A stretch of 64,000 nucleotides of DNA, from assembly GCF_037975245.1 (NCBI RefSeq), contig NC_092569.1, positions 35,933,168 through 35,997,167 on the forward strand, written 5' to 3'. Position numbers and translations under genes: made by a program. How positions within the stretch are numbered: position 1 is the first letter of the stretch; each line of letters opens with the position of its first letter. Below are positions 37,001 through 45,672 of this stretch, one piece after another. This stretch comes from Apostichopus japonicus. Lineage: Eukaryota > Echinodermata > Holothuroidea > Aspidochirotida > Stichopodidae. Below the pieces are notes generated by a model. The model searched no databases. It worked only from the letters and a program-made list of their open reading frames with translations, and had not been told where the DNA came from.

Positions 37001-38636
37001 TACTGCTTCAATTGTAAAACTGTTTCTCTGGTGTAACATTTCATTTCTGTATTTTCCAGCGGCTCTTTGTCCCTTCCCTTACACTGTTCAGATGGTCCAG
37101 CCAGCTGGTGAAGCAGAGAGGAAGGACGGAGTAGAGGATGGTGCAGCAGGGACAGAACAGGGAGGAGCAGAGGCGGTACAGCCAGAAAAAATGGATGCAG
37201 TAGATTCTGAGGTCAAGCAGGTCAGCAAAACTTTTAACTTCTAAAGCCAATCACTTTCAAAATTCAGTCAGAATGCATCTGTAAATTGCAAATAATTGTT
37301 GTTAGTTAAAATGTTCTGATATTTTATTTATTTTATTTATTTCTATTTTTTATTTTTTTATTTATTTTTTTTTATTTATTCTGATATTTGATAAAGTTAT
37401 GCTGAGACTTATAACATATTTTGGCCTTGTAGAATTCAATACCTCTGGACAATGTCATCGTTCTCCTTGTAGGGAATGATTAGTAAACAGTGTGAGATGT
37501 TAAGAGAGTCTTTAAAGTGTCACAGATATCTCTCTAAATCAAACGTGTAAAGAGCAAGTTTACTGTCTGCCTGACCTCACATTTCCACATTGCATTCTGA
37601 ACAGACCCTATGTGGTAATTTCAGTCATTAAGAAACAAAGACTATAGCAGTGATTGTTAGCAAAGATTATGTGTGATGTTGTAGACTGGACTGCAGTTAC
37701 ACTGTTATAGCAAATACACATATATGAGAATGTGACAAAGGAAACTTGAGATGTCATTTGAATAAAACATATTGCTGGCAACAATGGATTGTGAGATTCT
37801 GTTGCTTTGCTGAGACAATACTGACAATCTTTTACCAATGTAAATTTATGTCCGTACTTATTGGGAGTGTATATGAAATAAAAAGACCAATATCAACATA
37901 AGAAATGAAAAGTCATGAAAGTTTTTAGCTAGGTAACCCATTCCTTTTTCAGTTTTAAACTAGCCACCCTCAAAGCATTTATCATGTCTGAAGACAGGTC
38001 TATTGTCTGAGGAAAGATCTATTGTATGACAACAGGTCTATTGTCTGAGGATATATCTATTGTCTTAGGAGAGGTCTGAGGACAGGTCAATTGTCTTAGA
38101 ACAGGTCTATTGTATGAGGATATCTCTATTGTCTAAGGCCAGGTCAAAGGTCAGGTCTATTATCTGAGAACACATCAAATGTTCTGATATTCCGATATTT
38201 TTATTTATTTTATATATATATATTTATATATTTATTTATATATATTTATCTATATTTATTCCGATATTTTATAAAGTTATGCTGAGATGTATAACATAGT
38301 TTTGGCCTTGTAGAATTCAAAACCTCTGGACAATTTCCTCATTGTCTAGGACTGGTGTATCGTCTGAGAACAGGTGTATTGTTTAATTTAGTCCTCCTCA
38401 GTATCTGAGAAGAAGTTGGGATGGTGAGAACTTACAACAAAGTAATCAATCTTCCGTTTGAAGTGCAGATGACCTTAAATAATGTACCTGTGTGTTTATC
38501 CTTTCAGAGTCCAGATAACCCAGAATCATGGTTGTTCAGCTCAGATACAAATCAGTTGGATTCTCAGAAACTTGTCAGCGACAAGACAAACACGCAAGAA
38601 AGTACTAGAGGACAGGAAACAACTGGGAATAACTAA
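15994..38636 (+). CDS. NIPAL2: NIPA-family magnesium transporter, NIPAL2-like, 14 coding exons, 467 aa
   Basis: Coding exons: 15994-16068, 16847-16864, 20805-20873, 27666-27933, 28948-29007, 29727-29779, 31097-31165, 31903-32008, 33577-33712, 34659-34747, 35336-35399, 36259-36365, 37060-37220, 38508-38636 (TAA). All phases join, totalling 1404 nt. The exon holding the ATG starts at 15955, and a TAG sits two codons before the ATG. Successive hydrophobic segments include GACLAIGGNLLISIAMNIQ, WWLGITLMLIGEVGNFMAYG, GTYIIIVGAFLIITF, SSLTIISAKAVAGMI, VVVPTYFVFFTLSAILAG and CFCSFLGVYLITQ. This is the nine-helix layout of the NIPA/NPAL family (drug/metabolite transporter superfamily), whose members move Mg2+ across membranes. 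GETGNF-like and KAVxGM wording is closest to NIPAL2, then NIPAL3. The C-terminus is a long polar tail. If the last intron is retained, translation ends at 37242-37244 after seven extra residues. Confidence 0.9.
16079..16627 (+). repeat. Minisatellite, about 29-bp unit, in two blocks (NIPAL2-like intron 1)
   Basis: The unit is GTATGCTATGCACACAGTAC plus TGTGTATG, about nine copies at 16079-16368 and four at 16505-16627. Some 130 bases of non-repeat DNA with an (ATA)n run separate the blocks. The several overlapping frames here all come from the repeat. Confidence 0.85.
16847..16864 (+). CDS. 18-nt microexon of the NIPAL2-like gene (DDEQLT)
   Basis: TTTTTCAG|GACGATGAACAGCTCACT|GTGAGT gives six codons in phase 0 between strong splice sites. 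The encoded residues fill the polar spot just before the first membrane helix, where vertebrate NIPAL2/3 have a similar short polar stretch. It is too short for similarity alone to prove it. Confidence 0.65.
17069..17635 (+). repeat. Minisatellite, about 63-bp unit, nine copies (NIPAL2-like intron 2)
   Basis: Each unit carries ACATGTACAGTGTTTTCTAA, CCATGAAACAAGTACA and AATAATCAACTTAGAACTCA. Variation between copies is low. Alternate copies share the same variants (GTACATAATAATCAA versus GTACAGAATAATCACC), which suggests that some expansion happened by blocks of two or more units. Confidence 0.88.
22263..22320. repeat. Perfect 58-bp palindrome without spacer (NIPAL2-like intron 3)
   Basis: The centre is AAC|GTT between 22291 and 22292. 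Each 29-base arm is the exact complement of the other, from ATAGATTTGACTTTATAAGT on the left to its complement ending at 22320. No other copy is visible in the window. Confidence 0.9.
22427..22680 (+). repeat. Diverged tandem duplication, about 110-bp unit, two to three copies
   Basis: AGTCCTAGAAGTCATTA, then GGTAAGAGAATGGGGTACTT, then AGGGGCTCT recurs from about 22427 and from 22530. A third, more decayed start (TAGTCATAGAACTCCAAC with CTCAGTCAGTT) begins near 22630. Confidence 0.75.
22952..23206 (+). mobile_element. MITE-like inverted-repeat element, copy C (intact reference copy)
   Basis: A 255-bp unit runs from TTAAAGGTATGCTGTATTGG to the TTTTAA at 23201-23206. Its termini are imperfect inverted repeats (GGTATGCTGTATTGGCCCCAAA against the complement of TTAGGGCCGATACTGACTAC). 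It holds a TATAGCGTGCTATA hairpin near its right end. It has no coding potential. Related units are at 1508-1746, 12346-12862 and 13564-13912. Confidence 0.72.
24925..25180 (+). mobile_element. Diverged relative of the MITE family (NIPAL2-like intron 3)
   Basis: It begins TGTGCCCCCAAATATGCTAG and ends TTGGGGCTAATATTGATGAC followed by CTTTCAA. It shares the CTCAAATTTC..CAAGC block with the unit at 47109-47363, so these two form a subfamily. Confidence 0.5.
28424..28655 (-). mobile_element. tRNA-derived SINE, copy 1 (NIPAL2-like intron 4)
   Basis: Read on the minus strand, a tRNA-like head with a B-box-like GAGTTCGAGTCACTCC is followed by a body containing ATTAATGTATGTCGTCCAGT. It ends TTCCTGCTTGCAGGAGAAC and an ATAC-rich tail. 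The 5' part is degraded, with the AAGGTCAT words reduplicated. The same family occurs at 48375-48592 and 50590-50803. Confidence 0.8.
30143..30982 (+). repeat. GC-rich minisatellite, about 40-bp unit, about 21 copies (NIPAL2-like intron 6)
   Basis: The unit is GGTAAAGGCAGGACTCATGG followed by GGGTGCACACTACCCCTGGG, with copies varying mainly in the length of the G and C runs. Base composition is far more GC-rich than the surrounding intron. Both strands stay open because of the repeat; these frames are not genes. Confidence 0.92.
31324..31488 (+). repeat. Tandem repeat, about 24-bp unit, seven copies (NIPAL2-like intron 7)
   Basis: The unit is CGTTACTTAGTTTTATCATA plus ATTT or ATAT. It sits between the exons ending at 31165 and starting at 31903. 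Confidence 0.88.
33082..33370 (+). repeat. Tandem repeat, about 21-bp unit, about 13 copies (NIPAL2-like intron 8)
   Basis: Copies of ATGCAAAATGGGCAAAATTC with small deletions fill the interval just upstream of the exon at 33577. Confidence 0.88.
34880..35210 (+). repeat. Diverged tandem duplication, about 165-bp unit, two copies (NIPAL2-like intron 10)
   Basis: AGTAGCCAGATAGTACAG, then TCAACAATAATTACAATCCA, then CCAGTAAATTAGTCGTCCAA is repeated from about 35052 with substitutions (AGTAGTCAGGTAGTACGAG and so on). Confidence 0.8.
35880..36250 (+). repeat. Compound GATT/ATTG repeat tract before exon 12 of the NIPAL2-like gene
   Basis: Irregular repeats of TTGATTGATTGGTTTATTGA with ACTAGTTGATT fill the end of intron 11 and surround a duplicated exon start (36178-36222). 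Confidence 0.8.
36178..36222 (+). pseudogene. Decayed duplicate of the start of exon 12 of the NIPAL2-like gene
   Basis: TTTTTCTTCAG|CTGCTTCTGTTCCTTTCACA parallels the genuine acceptor and exon start at 36259 (TTTTACTTCAG|CTGCTTCTGTTCCTTCC), 81 bp downstream. In the frame of the gene the upstream copy diverges after about six codons and hits TGA at 36220-36222, so its use would truncate the last membrane segment. A later CAG or long exon skip is not supported. Confidence 0.75.
37427..38345 (+). repeat. Minisatellite between two copies of an about 80-bp segment (last intron of NIPAL2-like gene)
   Basis: TGATAAAGTTATGCTGAGAC..TTTTGGCCTTGTAGAATTCA..CCTCTGGACAAT at about 37388-37458 recurs at about 38266-38338. 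Between them, 37995-38180 holds irregular 20-bp repeats of CAGGTCTATTGTCTGAGGA. A TTTAT-rich tract precedes each copy. Confidence 0.75.
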
Positions 38637-38733
38637 CCATCAACTAATTCAGTTTGGAAATTTATTAATTCATATTCAGAGATTAATTTAAAAGGTTTAG
38701 CAGAAAGTATTCAGAAGAGATTAATATAATAGA

Positions 38734-38739
38734 AATAAA
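38734..38739 (+). terminator. Possible polyadenylation signal of the NIPAL2-like gene
   Basis: AATAAA lies 98 bases after the stop codon. Later AATAAA-type words also exist (for example near 39740), so the 3' end is not fixed by sequence alone. Confidence 0.4.
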
Positions 38740-41700
38740 AGTTTTCCTTATGAGTTTGCTTGGCTCCCTTTTAGGGACGTGGACACCCACCAAGCAGCAT
38801 TCCAAGATTAAAATATTGCAAAAAGAAAGAACTATGTATGGCACCTCTTTCCTAAGAGTAGCTTTTGTGCTTCTTCCACATTTTTAGATTTGTCCAGACA
38901 TCATTCCATGTAGCCTGATAAGATCAAGTTGTATTCTCATTGTATCTATGCTTTCTCCTTAACAGAAGAAAACTTTAGAGGGAACATTTATTTTTAGCCC
39001 CTGAAAAGGGAACCTTAACCTGGCTACCCTGGTTTAACTTGCATACAATTTCTTCCTGCCATCTTGCAGATATTGCTAGTTCAAATTGCCACGTTTCGTA
39101 CCAAACGAAAGGAAATCCACAGCATGCTGTTGTGATTTCATAAATTCACATTAACAAAACCTGTTGATTACCGTTATCATTCTCACTGTTTGTTTTATTT
39201 GTTAACTGGTTTTATAAAGCTTATACTATGTCAACCAACTCATTTGTGATTCTTTTCTGAAATATGAGTAGAAAATTTAATTCAAAGTTTGAAGGAGACA
39301 AAGTTGTAGTTAACCTACCACTTCTATGCTTCAAGTTCCCATCAGAAGTAAAACAAATTAACTTCAAATATCCCCAAAGTGGCATGGTAGGATTTGAATA
39401 AACATACATTGTCAGGATGCTAAATGATATTTCTGTTTACATGTCAACAATGACCTTACTTACTTCTGAGGTATCCTTCCTAATCGAAGAAATATTGAAA
39501 CAGTAAAAGCGTGTAGTCGTATATATTTTCATAGCATAAAGATTTCAAACCCCTAAACTGCTCAATTTGGGGATGTTTTAACTTGAGGAGTATTCCAGTC
39601 AACTGTACAAAATTGTGAACTTGATTTACTTTTGTGGGGAAAAAAATGGATTTGTGAAATTGTTTAAATGTGCATCATCTAGTGCAAAATTGTTACATAA
39701 TTGTTATGTTTTTTCCTTATTTTTAAATAGATATATGAAATAAAAATAATAAGCTTTGATTCAGAACACCATAATGCTTACAGCATTCATGTTTATGCAA
39801 ATGTCAACATAGCAATTTTATTCTTGTATATCTCCTATTTATTTATTTGTGGTGTAGAAAATTATCTGTTTATTATTTTTAGTAGCATACATATGTTTCA
39901 AGTTTTGCATGAAATGTTTGTCTCTATGATTTTTAATATGAAGTATAGTTGTAAGATTATTAAAAAAAGGGGTTTAAATGAAACCGAGCAATGTATTAAA
40001 CAGTCTGTAAACTGACTTAATTATAAGATTAAATACTAGTTCAGGAATGGTTATGCAAATTGGTATAAAAAAGTTTGGGTATTGACATAATTCAAAAATC
40101 TTTGATTAACTAAGAGTTGCATCAGAAACATGTTTGATTTGCCTTTTTGCCTATTTTCAAGAGTTTTATGGGAGATATTTTTGGCAGTCAGTATCACCAG
40201 TTGCAGCATTAGGTAGAACAGTAGGTTAAAATCAACACAAGGCTACTTTATTAACATCGAGAAAAGAATATGTCGCCCTTTCTGTTGATTGAAGCAGTTT
40301 TTATTTGTTGTTTGTTTTCATAACTGATGAAATATAACAATATATCTTTTTGTACTCTTTTGACTGTTGATAGATATTATAGTGTTCATTTTTTCTGTCT
40401 TCTATTGTTATATACTTTAATATTAGAATTTCATATATTCATTTATGAATTTCATGTTTTGTATTGTTTTTAGTTGAGGCTGTTGGTAAGAGTTATTCAT
40501 ATGTAGTATTCCCTCAGTTGAGATCATTAACCCCAGTCATAACCATTCCTATTGTTTAGTCATTAGTAACTGTTGATAATCTTCCAGTGGTCACCATGGT
40601 GATGGCCCATGACCTACAGTAACACAGTACTTTAGAGTTGTAAAATTTTTAAGCTACATCAGTGTGCAATGTTCTGAAAGTTCTTTCAACTCACCTGTTT
40701 AGAGAAATTTTAATATATAAAATTTTACAGACATAATTAATAAGATGGTATAATTAAATTAAAAATAAATATGTAACTTAAAAACATGTTATGATGTTAC
40801 AACATGAATAGATCTATCAGATGAATATTACCAGTAACCTTTCTGAGTTCAAAGGGCAAATGAAACTAGGATCAGAATTTATATCACTCATAGTCATGTG
40901 ATCACCATTCAGTTTTATTTTATTTTTTTTGCCTTTCTTTCTTCCATTAGCTTATCCATCATGTGTTCATTTTTTTCAGCCAAGTAAATCAGATATCTGA
41001 CTTCAATGGTTTTGTTATTTTCAGGTCTATTCTTATTTTACTCATTGGTTGGTTACCAAGTTATTTCTGGTGAAGGGCCATTGATTGACTTTATCACACA
41101 TGTTATCAAGATTAATTAATCTTGTTGTGATATATTTATTTCCTTGATCATTTCATCACTGTGTAATAAGGGATTCCAAACATGAGGACATGTCTCATAT
41201 AGCCTTACACCCCTTGAATATTTTCCCTTACCCCTAATGATCCCCATTACAACAACTCAGAAGAAGTGACCTCACCATGTGTGTTGTTTCATCAATTCTT
41301 GATTGTATATCGCTTTGCAGAACTATCCACGTGATGTGTTTATAAAATAATTAGTGCTTTTGTTATGAATGTCGCTTTACAAACAGTCAAGTGTTTATGT
41401 GACTACATAGTAATAGAAGTTCAACTTTATTTTAAACAAAGCATGTTTGGTAAGCTTTTCTGAAAGACACAACCCATGTTCTGACATGATAGTTGTTAAA
41501 CATTGTATTTTTATTCTGATAAAGTTTCACTGCATTTCTGTCATCAATTCTTTGGAACAATTACATAAACAGCTCTCATTTTAATGCATGCTCTGATGTA
41601 CTTAATGGTGTTTTGACAATAAATGTGAGAAAGCTTCCTTCATATGGTTCTTCATATTTTCTTTATAATTGATTATCGAATCTCTGATCTTTTCTGGTTC

Positions 41701-43891
41701 TCACATAATGCTTGGACACATTTAGGTCACTTGCTCTACATTAGTCAGATAGTTATTTGTAAATTTGAGCAAATTATATGGCACGGAATGACAAAGCCAA
41801 TTGGCTTTGTGGTTGATTTATCAGATATAAATACAGAACCATCCAACAATATAGTTTACGACATGATACCAAAATGAAAAAGAATAATGAAAGCTGGTTT
41901 CAGTTTGATAAAGTTTCTATTTTGGTTTTTCTTGAGAGCAGAACAATTTCATGATTTTGTAGCTAATATTTTGCATTGCTGTTTTGCTAGATGGAAAGTC
42001 AGTGATCCTTATTAATATCCATGCAAGAGTTTCAAATTCCTAAATATAGTTATGTCACTCTTAGACTGTATACAATTAGTCTGGATAGCAAAACACAGTT
42101 AAATAGTTGGCATAGAATATAAAGAAACTGGCAACACCAAAACTTTCAGGGAGGCAGTTTGGTAAGAAAAGAACTTTAGAATACACCAGTCTAGTATGAT
42201 ACATAATTATGACTATTTCTTCTCACATTGCTTTATTGGGTAAAAAAGAACTTCAGAGGTAAGTGTTATACTTAAATAGTTTGCATGGTATTTGCTATAG
42301 AACAGGTGTATCCACAGATGAATCTTGCATTTCCTACTCTTGCATCCCCTCTCCTCCTACCATACTCTTGCATCCCCTCCACACTCTCATTTTCTCTGCT
42401 CTAACACCCACATTAATGTTAATATCATTTTTTCCTACCATGTCACCTTGGTTTATAGTACTATAGAGAGAGTGTTGGCTATTTAGTTTATAACTTTAAT
42501 AGCAAATACAGACGGTTGAAAATATTAGAGAGATGCTCTTAATTGTGAGATTCAAAATCCTTTCCGATTCCACTTTCCTGATGAGAATAAAACTCCACAT
42601 TGAAAAATATCTTTATAATTGAATGTAACAATAAATGATAACCATTGTATTAAACATCTCTGTCTTGAATTTGTGAACTGCATAACAAAACAATCATAGC
42701 AAAACGAAATAACATGCTTAACAGTCATTTTGAGTAAAGTAATGCCCACTCACTGAGTTGACCTGACCAGGTCAAAGTGACCATATCAGTAATCTGGAGA
42801 ACGCATTTAAAGCCAGCTCATGTGAATAAATCCTTCTCTCCTTTTATAAAACTTCTCTCAGATCCTTCTCCCATACCCTTGAAGATGTCATCTGCGAGAG
42901 ATGCTCATAATTCTGATCTCTTCTTGGTCATTGAAGTTACTGAGAAGTAGCACCCCATTAAAATTCTTTTCACTGTTCCTTCTTCAGTTAACACTTATCA
43001 AGATGTCTCAGGATTTGACTTCATTCTTGTCAATATTTCCTGCCTCTCTTCTGCAGAGGGGAGTGCTGGAGAGATACCTTGATGTCGACGTTCCCTTTGG
43101 ATTTTACTCTTGAAAGCAAATTGAGAAAAAAAATGAGTTCTCCTCTGACAAGAAGTGTACAACTATAATTGTGATATTCATCGTAAGCAACAACAACAAA
43201 TACCTCCCTGTGACTGCAACAGGAAAGAGAGGACAGCATGCAAGTTTTGTTACAAAAGACTCCAGTCCACAAGGAAGAAAATGTCTAGACAAGTTGATTA
43301 TTATTTTCTTATCAATGTGTTCAACATCTAACCTGGCTGTAAAAGTTGATTCTGTTAATATACAGTAGGCCTGTATTATGAATGGCTACAGTAGGAATAT
43401 TTATATTGTGTTGCTCTGGTCTCTAAACAGCGACACTGGTCGTGTAACAAGGTCTCATATAAAATTGACTAAAATTTAGGAACTCTTATTTATTTAGTTA
43501 TGTAAAATACTCCAACCACTGACAATTTATGTTATTTCAGTCCACGAATGTTCTGTATTAAACTAGAAAATGATCACATCACATGTACGTATTTTCAGAT
43601 ATCAATTCTCAACGCTGAGCCCAATATTGGCAAACTTTAAAGCTTACTGTACCTCAATCTATCACCAATGCATAGAATGTTTCACTTCCAGTAACTTTCA
43701 AAATGTAATCTTTAGCCTGTCTTCAGAATCAACTCACCCAAAACTTTTGGCAATTCCTGTAATTGGCAAAGGTACCTTCACACCTCTTCCTGTCAAAGTT
43801 GTGTTTATGTAGACACTGGTAAGATGCATCGGCCTCCTGTGATTGAAATATATAAACTCAGATGTATTTGAGGTATGCAGCTGTATTCTGC

Positions 43892-44066
43892 CAAGGGACG
43901 AAATAACTGGGTTCGCATAGCAATTTGCTACCCAAGAATTGCCAGTTGCTAATCAATATTACTTTTGATTAGCAAAAGATGCAGTACCTGCTAATGCTAA
44001 TTGCTATTTCCAAGAATTGTCGAGCAATTATTGCTAATCAATTCTCTAAAACTATTTCGTCCCTTG
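43892..44066. mobile_element. 175-bp MITE with 14-bp perfect TIRs and a 5-bp target duplication
   Basis: CAAGGGACGAAATA at 43892-43905 is answered by its exact complement at 44053-44066. TCTGC directly flanks both ends. Inside, GCTAATCAA and TTGATTAGC words form further hairpins. There is no coding capacity, and the superfamily is undetermined. Confidence 0.75.
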
Positions 44067-44346
44067 TCTGCATAGTTTAATTACCAAGTTCCAATAGGGC
44101 ACTAGGCTACCCTTCTCTGTGCAAGCAGAGTGTAGAAATGAAATAAGCCTATATCACCACAGTCACATATAAGAAGGAGAAAGTTAGTAGCTCACTGTAA
44201 ACATTCACACAAAATCCTTTCTTTAGAGAGTTGTGTAAGAAGTGGCTTGTAAATAGTCTAGTGTGCATTTGGGATTGAGATTTCTGTTCATTTTATTTTC
44301 ATTTTTTTTTTCATTTTAAAATGGAACATTTTGTGAATGTTGTGGC

Positions 44347-45119
44347 TATTCGCACGAACGTAATCGTGCGAAAAACATTGACTATTAGCACGCATGTAAC
44401 TTGACCAATGAGCGCTTGTGGTTGATGTATCCAATGAACTGTACTGATATGTGCTGGCCGGGAGAGATGAACAGGAAATCGATGGACATGCAATAACACA
44501 GCAGTGCAGGACAATGGAACAGGAATTTGATAACTATGGGGATTTCCAGGGTTATGTTCAAAGGATATGGATACTTTTTCAATTTTTGTAATAAAGGATT
44601 CCAAAACCGTTGAAGCAGCAAACAAGCGACTAGATGAATTAAATTCATCATATTCCTTATGCATTTTAAGAAAGTTTTGCAACAAATCTTTTCTGAAATA
44701 TTCCAACAAAATCTTTAATTATTTCTCTGAATTTTCCCAGAATTGATCACATCTTTGATTTCTCTCATATTTTACAGATTTTGAAAAAGATAACCTTTTT
44801 TTTGAGAATCAGCAAATTTTCATCGACCAAAATCTTCAGGGGGGGACGAAGGGGGGGGGGGAAATCGACCGTGCACACCCAACACTGTGGTTGGGGCCAT
44901 GGTTTACCTTCCCAGCCTACTCAGTGCTTTTCTAATCACTACAAGCTAACATGCCTACTTATACCACATACACGTTCGTGCGAATAACAATCCTTACTGG
45001 CACGCCTTCGTGTGTAAAGTCACTGTCTATAAGCACGAGCATGTTCGTGTGAATATCGATGCTTATTGGTACGTCAACGTAACAATAACGGTTGTTATTG
45101 GCACGTGCACGTGCCAATA
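44347..45119. repeat. Inverted-repeat region with 15-bp arms and a 24-bp palindrome
   Basis: TATTCGCACGAACGT at 44347-44361 is matched by its complement at 44972-44986, about 0.6 kb apart. To the right, related words (GCACGAGCATGTTCGTGTG, TTGGTACGTCAACGTAACAA) lead to a perfect 24-bp palindrome at 45096-45119 with two CACGTG cores. It may be a non-autonomous element; a regulatory role is only a possibility. Confidence 0.5.
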
Positions 45120-45672
45120 GACACGACCTTTTGTGAAAGTGCATGCACTGTTTTCCAAGATTAAGAGTGTACCAAATTTGGTAAACTTTAGGTTATAGAC
45201 CTAACATAGGCTAGATAATACTGTTTGACCTTTCATCGTCCTTTGCTGCAATTATTTAGAGCTAACAACAGTTACAGTAGATTCTAGACGAAGGGATTTC
45301 ACATTGAATTTCTGTTCGTCTTCATTATAGGTCAGTATGGCAGTCCTGGTAGGCCTACATAATTACCATTTTACATGGATTATTATCTGTATCTGTCCAT
45401 CTCTTGAGCTTTGTCGGCGGGTTAGAAGGCTTCGGAGGGGCATTCTCATCCTTTCTGAACAATGACATTTTCAAGCAGAGAATTATTTTTCATTTGTTCA
45501 GATTGACTCGAAGACTTGACCTTCGAAGCAGTGCTGGTATTGGATAACCGTCTTCGCATTTCGTGTAACTAGTTCAGCTACTACCAATAAGTTGCAAGTG
45601 GCTGCAGAGCATTGTTATAACTTCTATTCTTTGGATACTCCAACATAAATGCGTCCATGGTAACGTGACAAA

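Larger units (their letters stand above)
38740..45672. other. Intergenic or long 3' UTR interval, no gene found
   Basis: It is AT-rich. Open frames of 60-130 codons show no family resemblance and no codon pattern that I trust. It contains the foldback element at 43892-44066 and the inverted-repeat region at 44347-45119. Upstream of 45673, a CpG-containing stretch (45400-45700) is the likely promoter side of the next gene. Confidence 0.5.

Noticed and set aside
44311..44709. 132-codon minus-strand frame
   Set aside because: It overlaps the inverted-repeat arms at 44347 and resembles no family.
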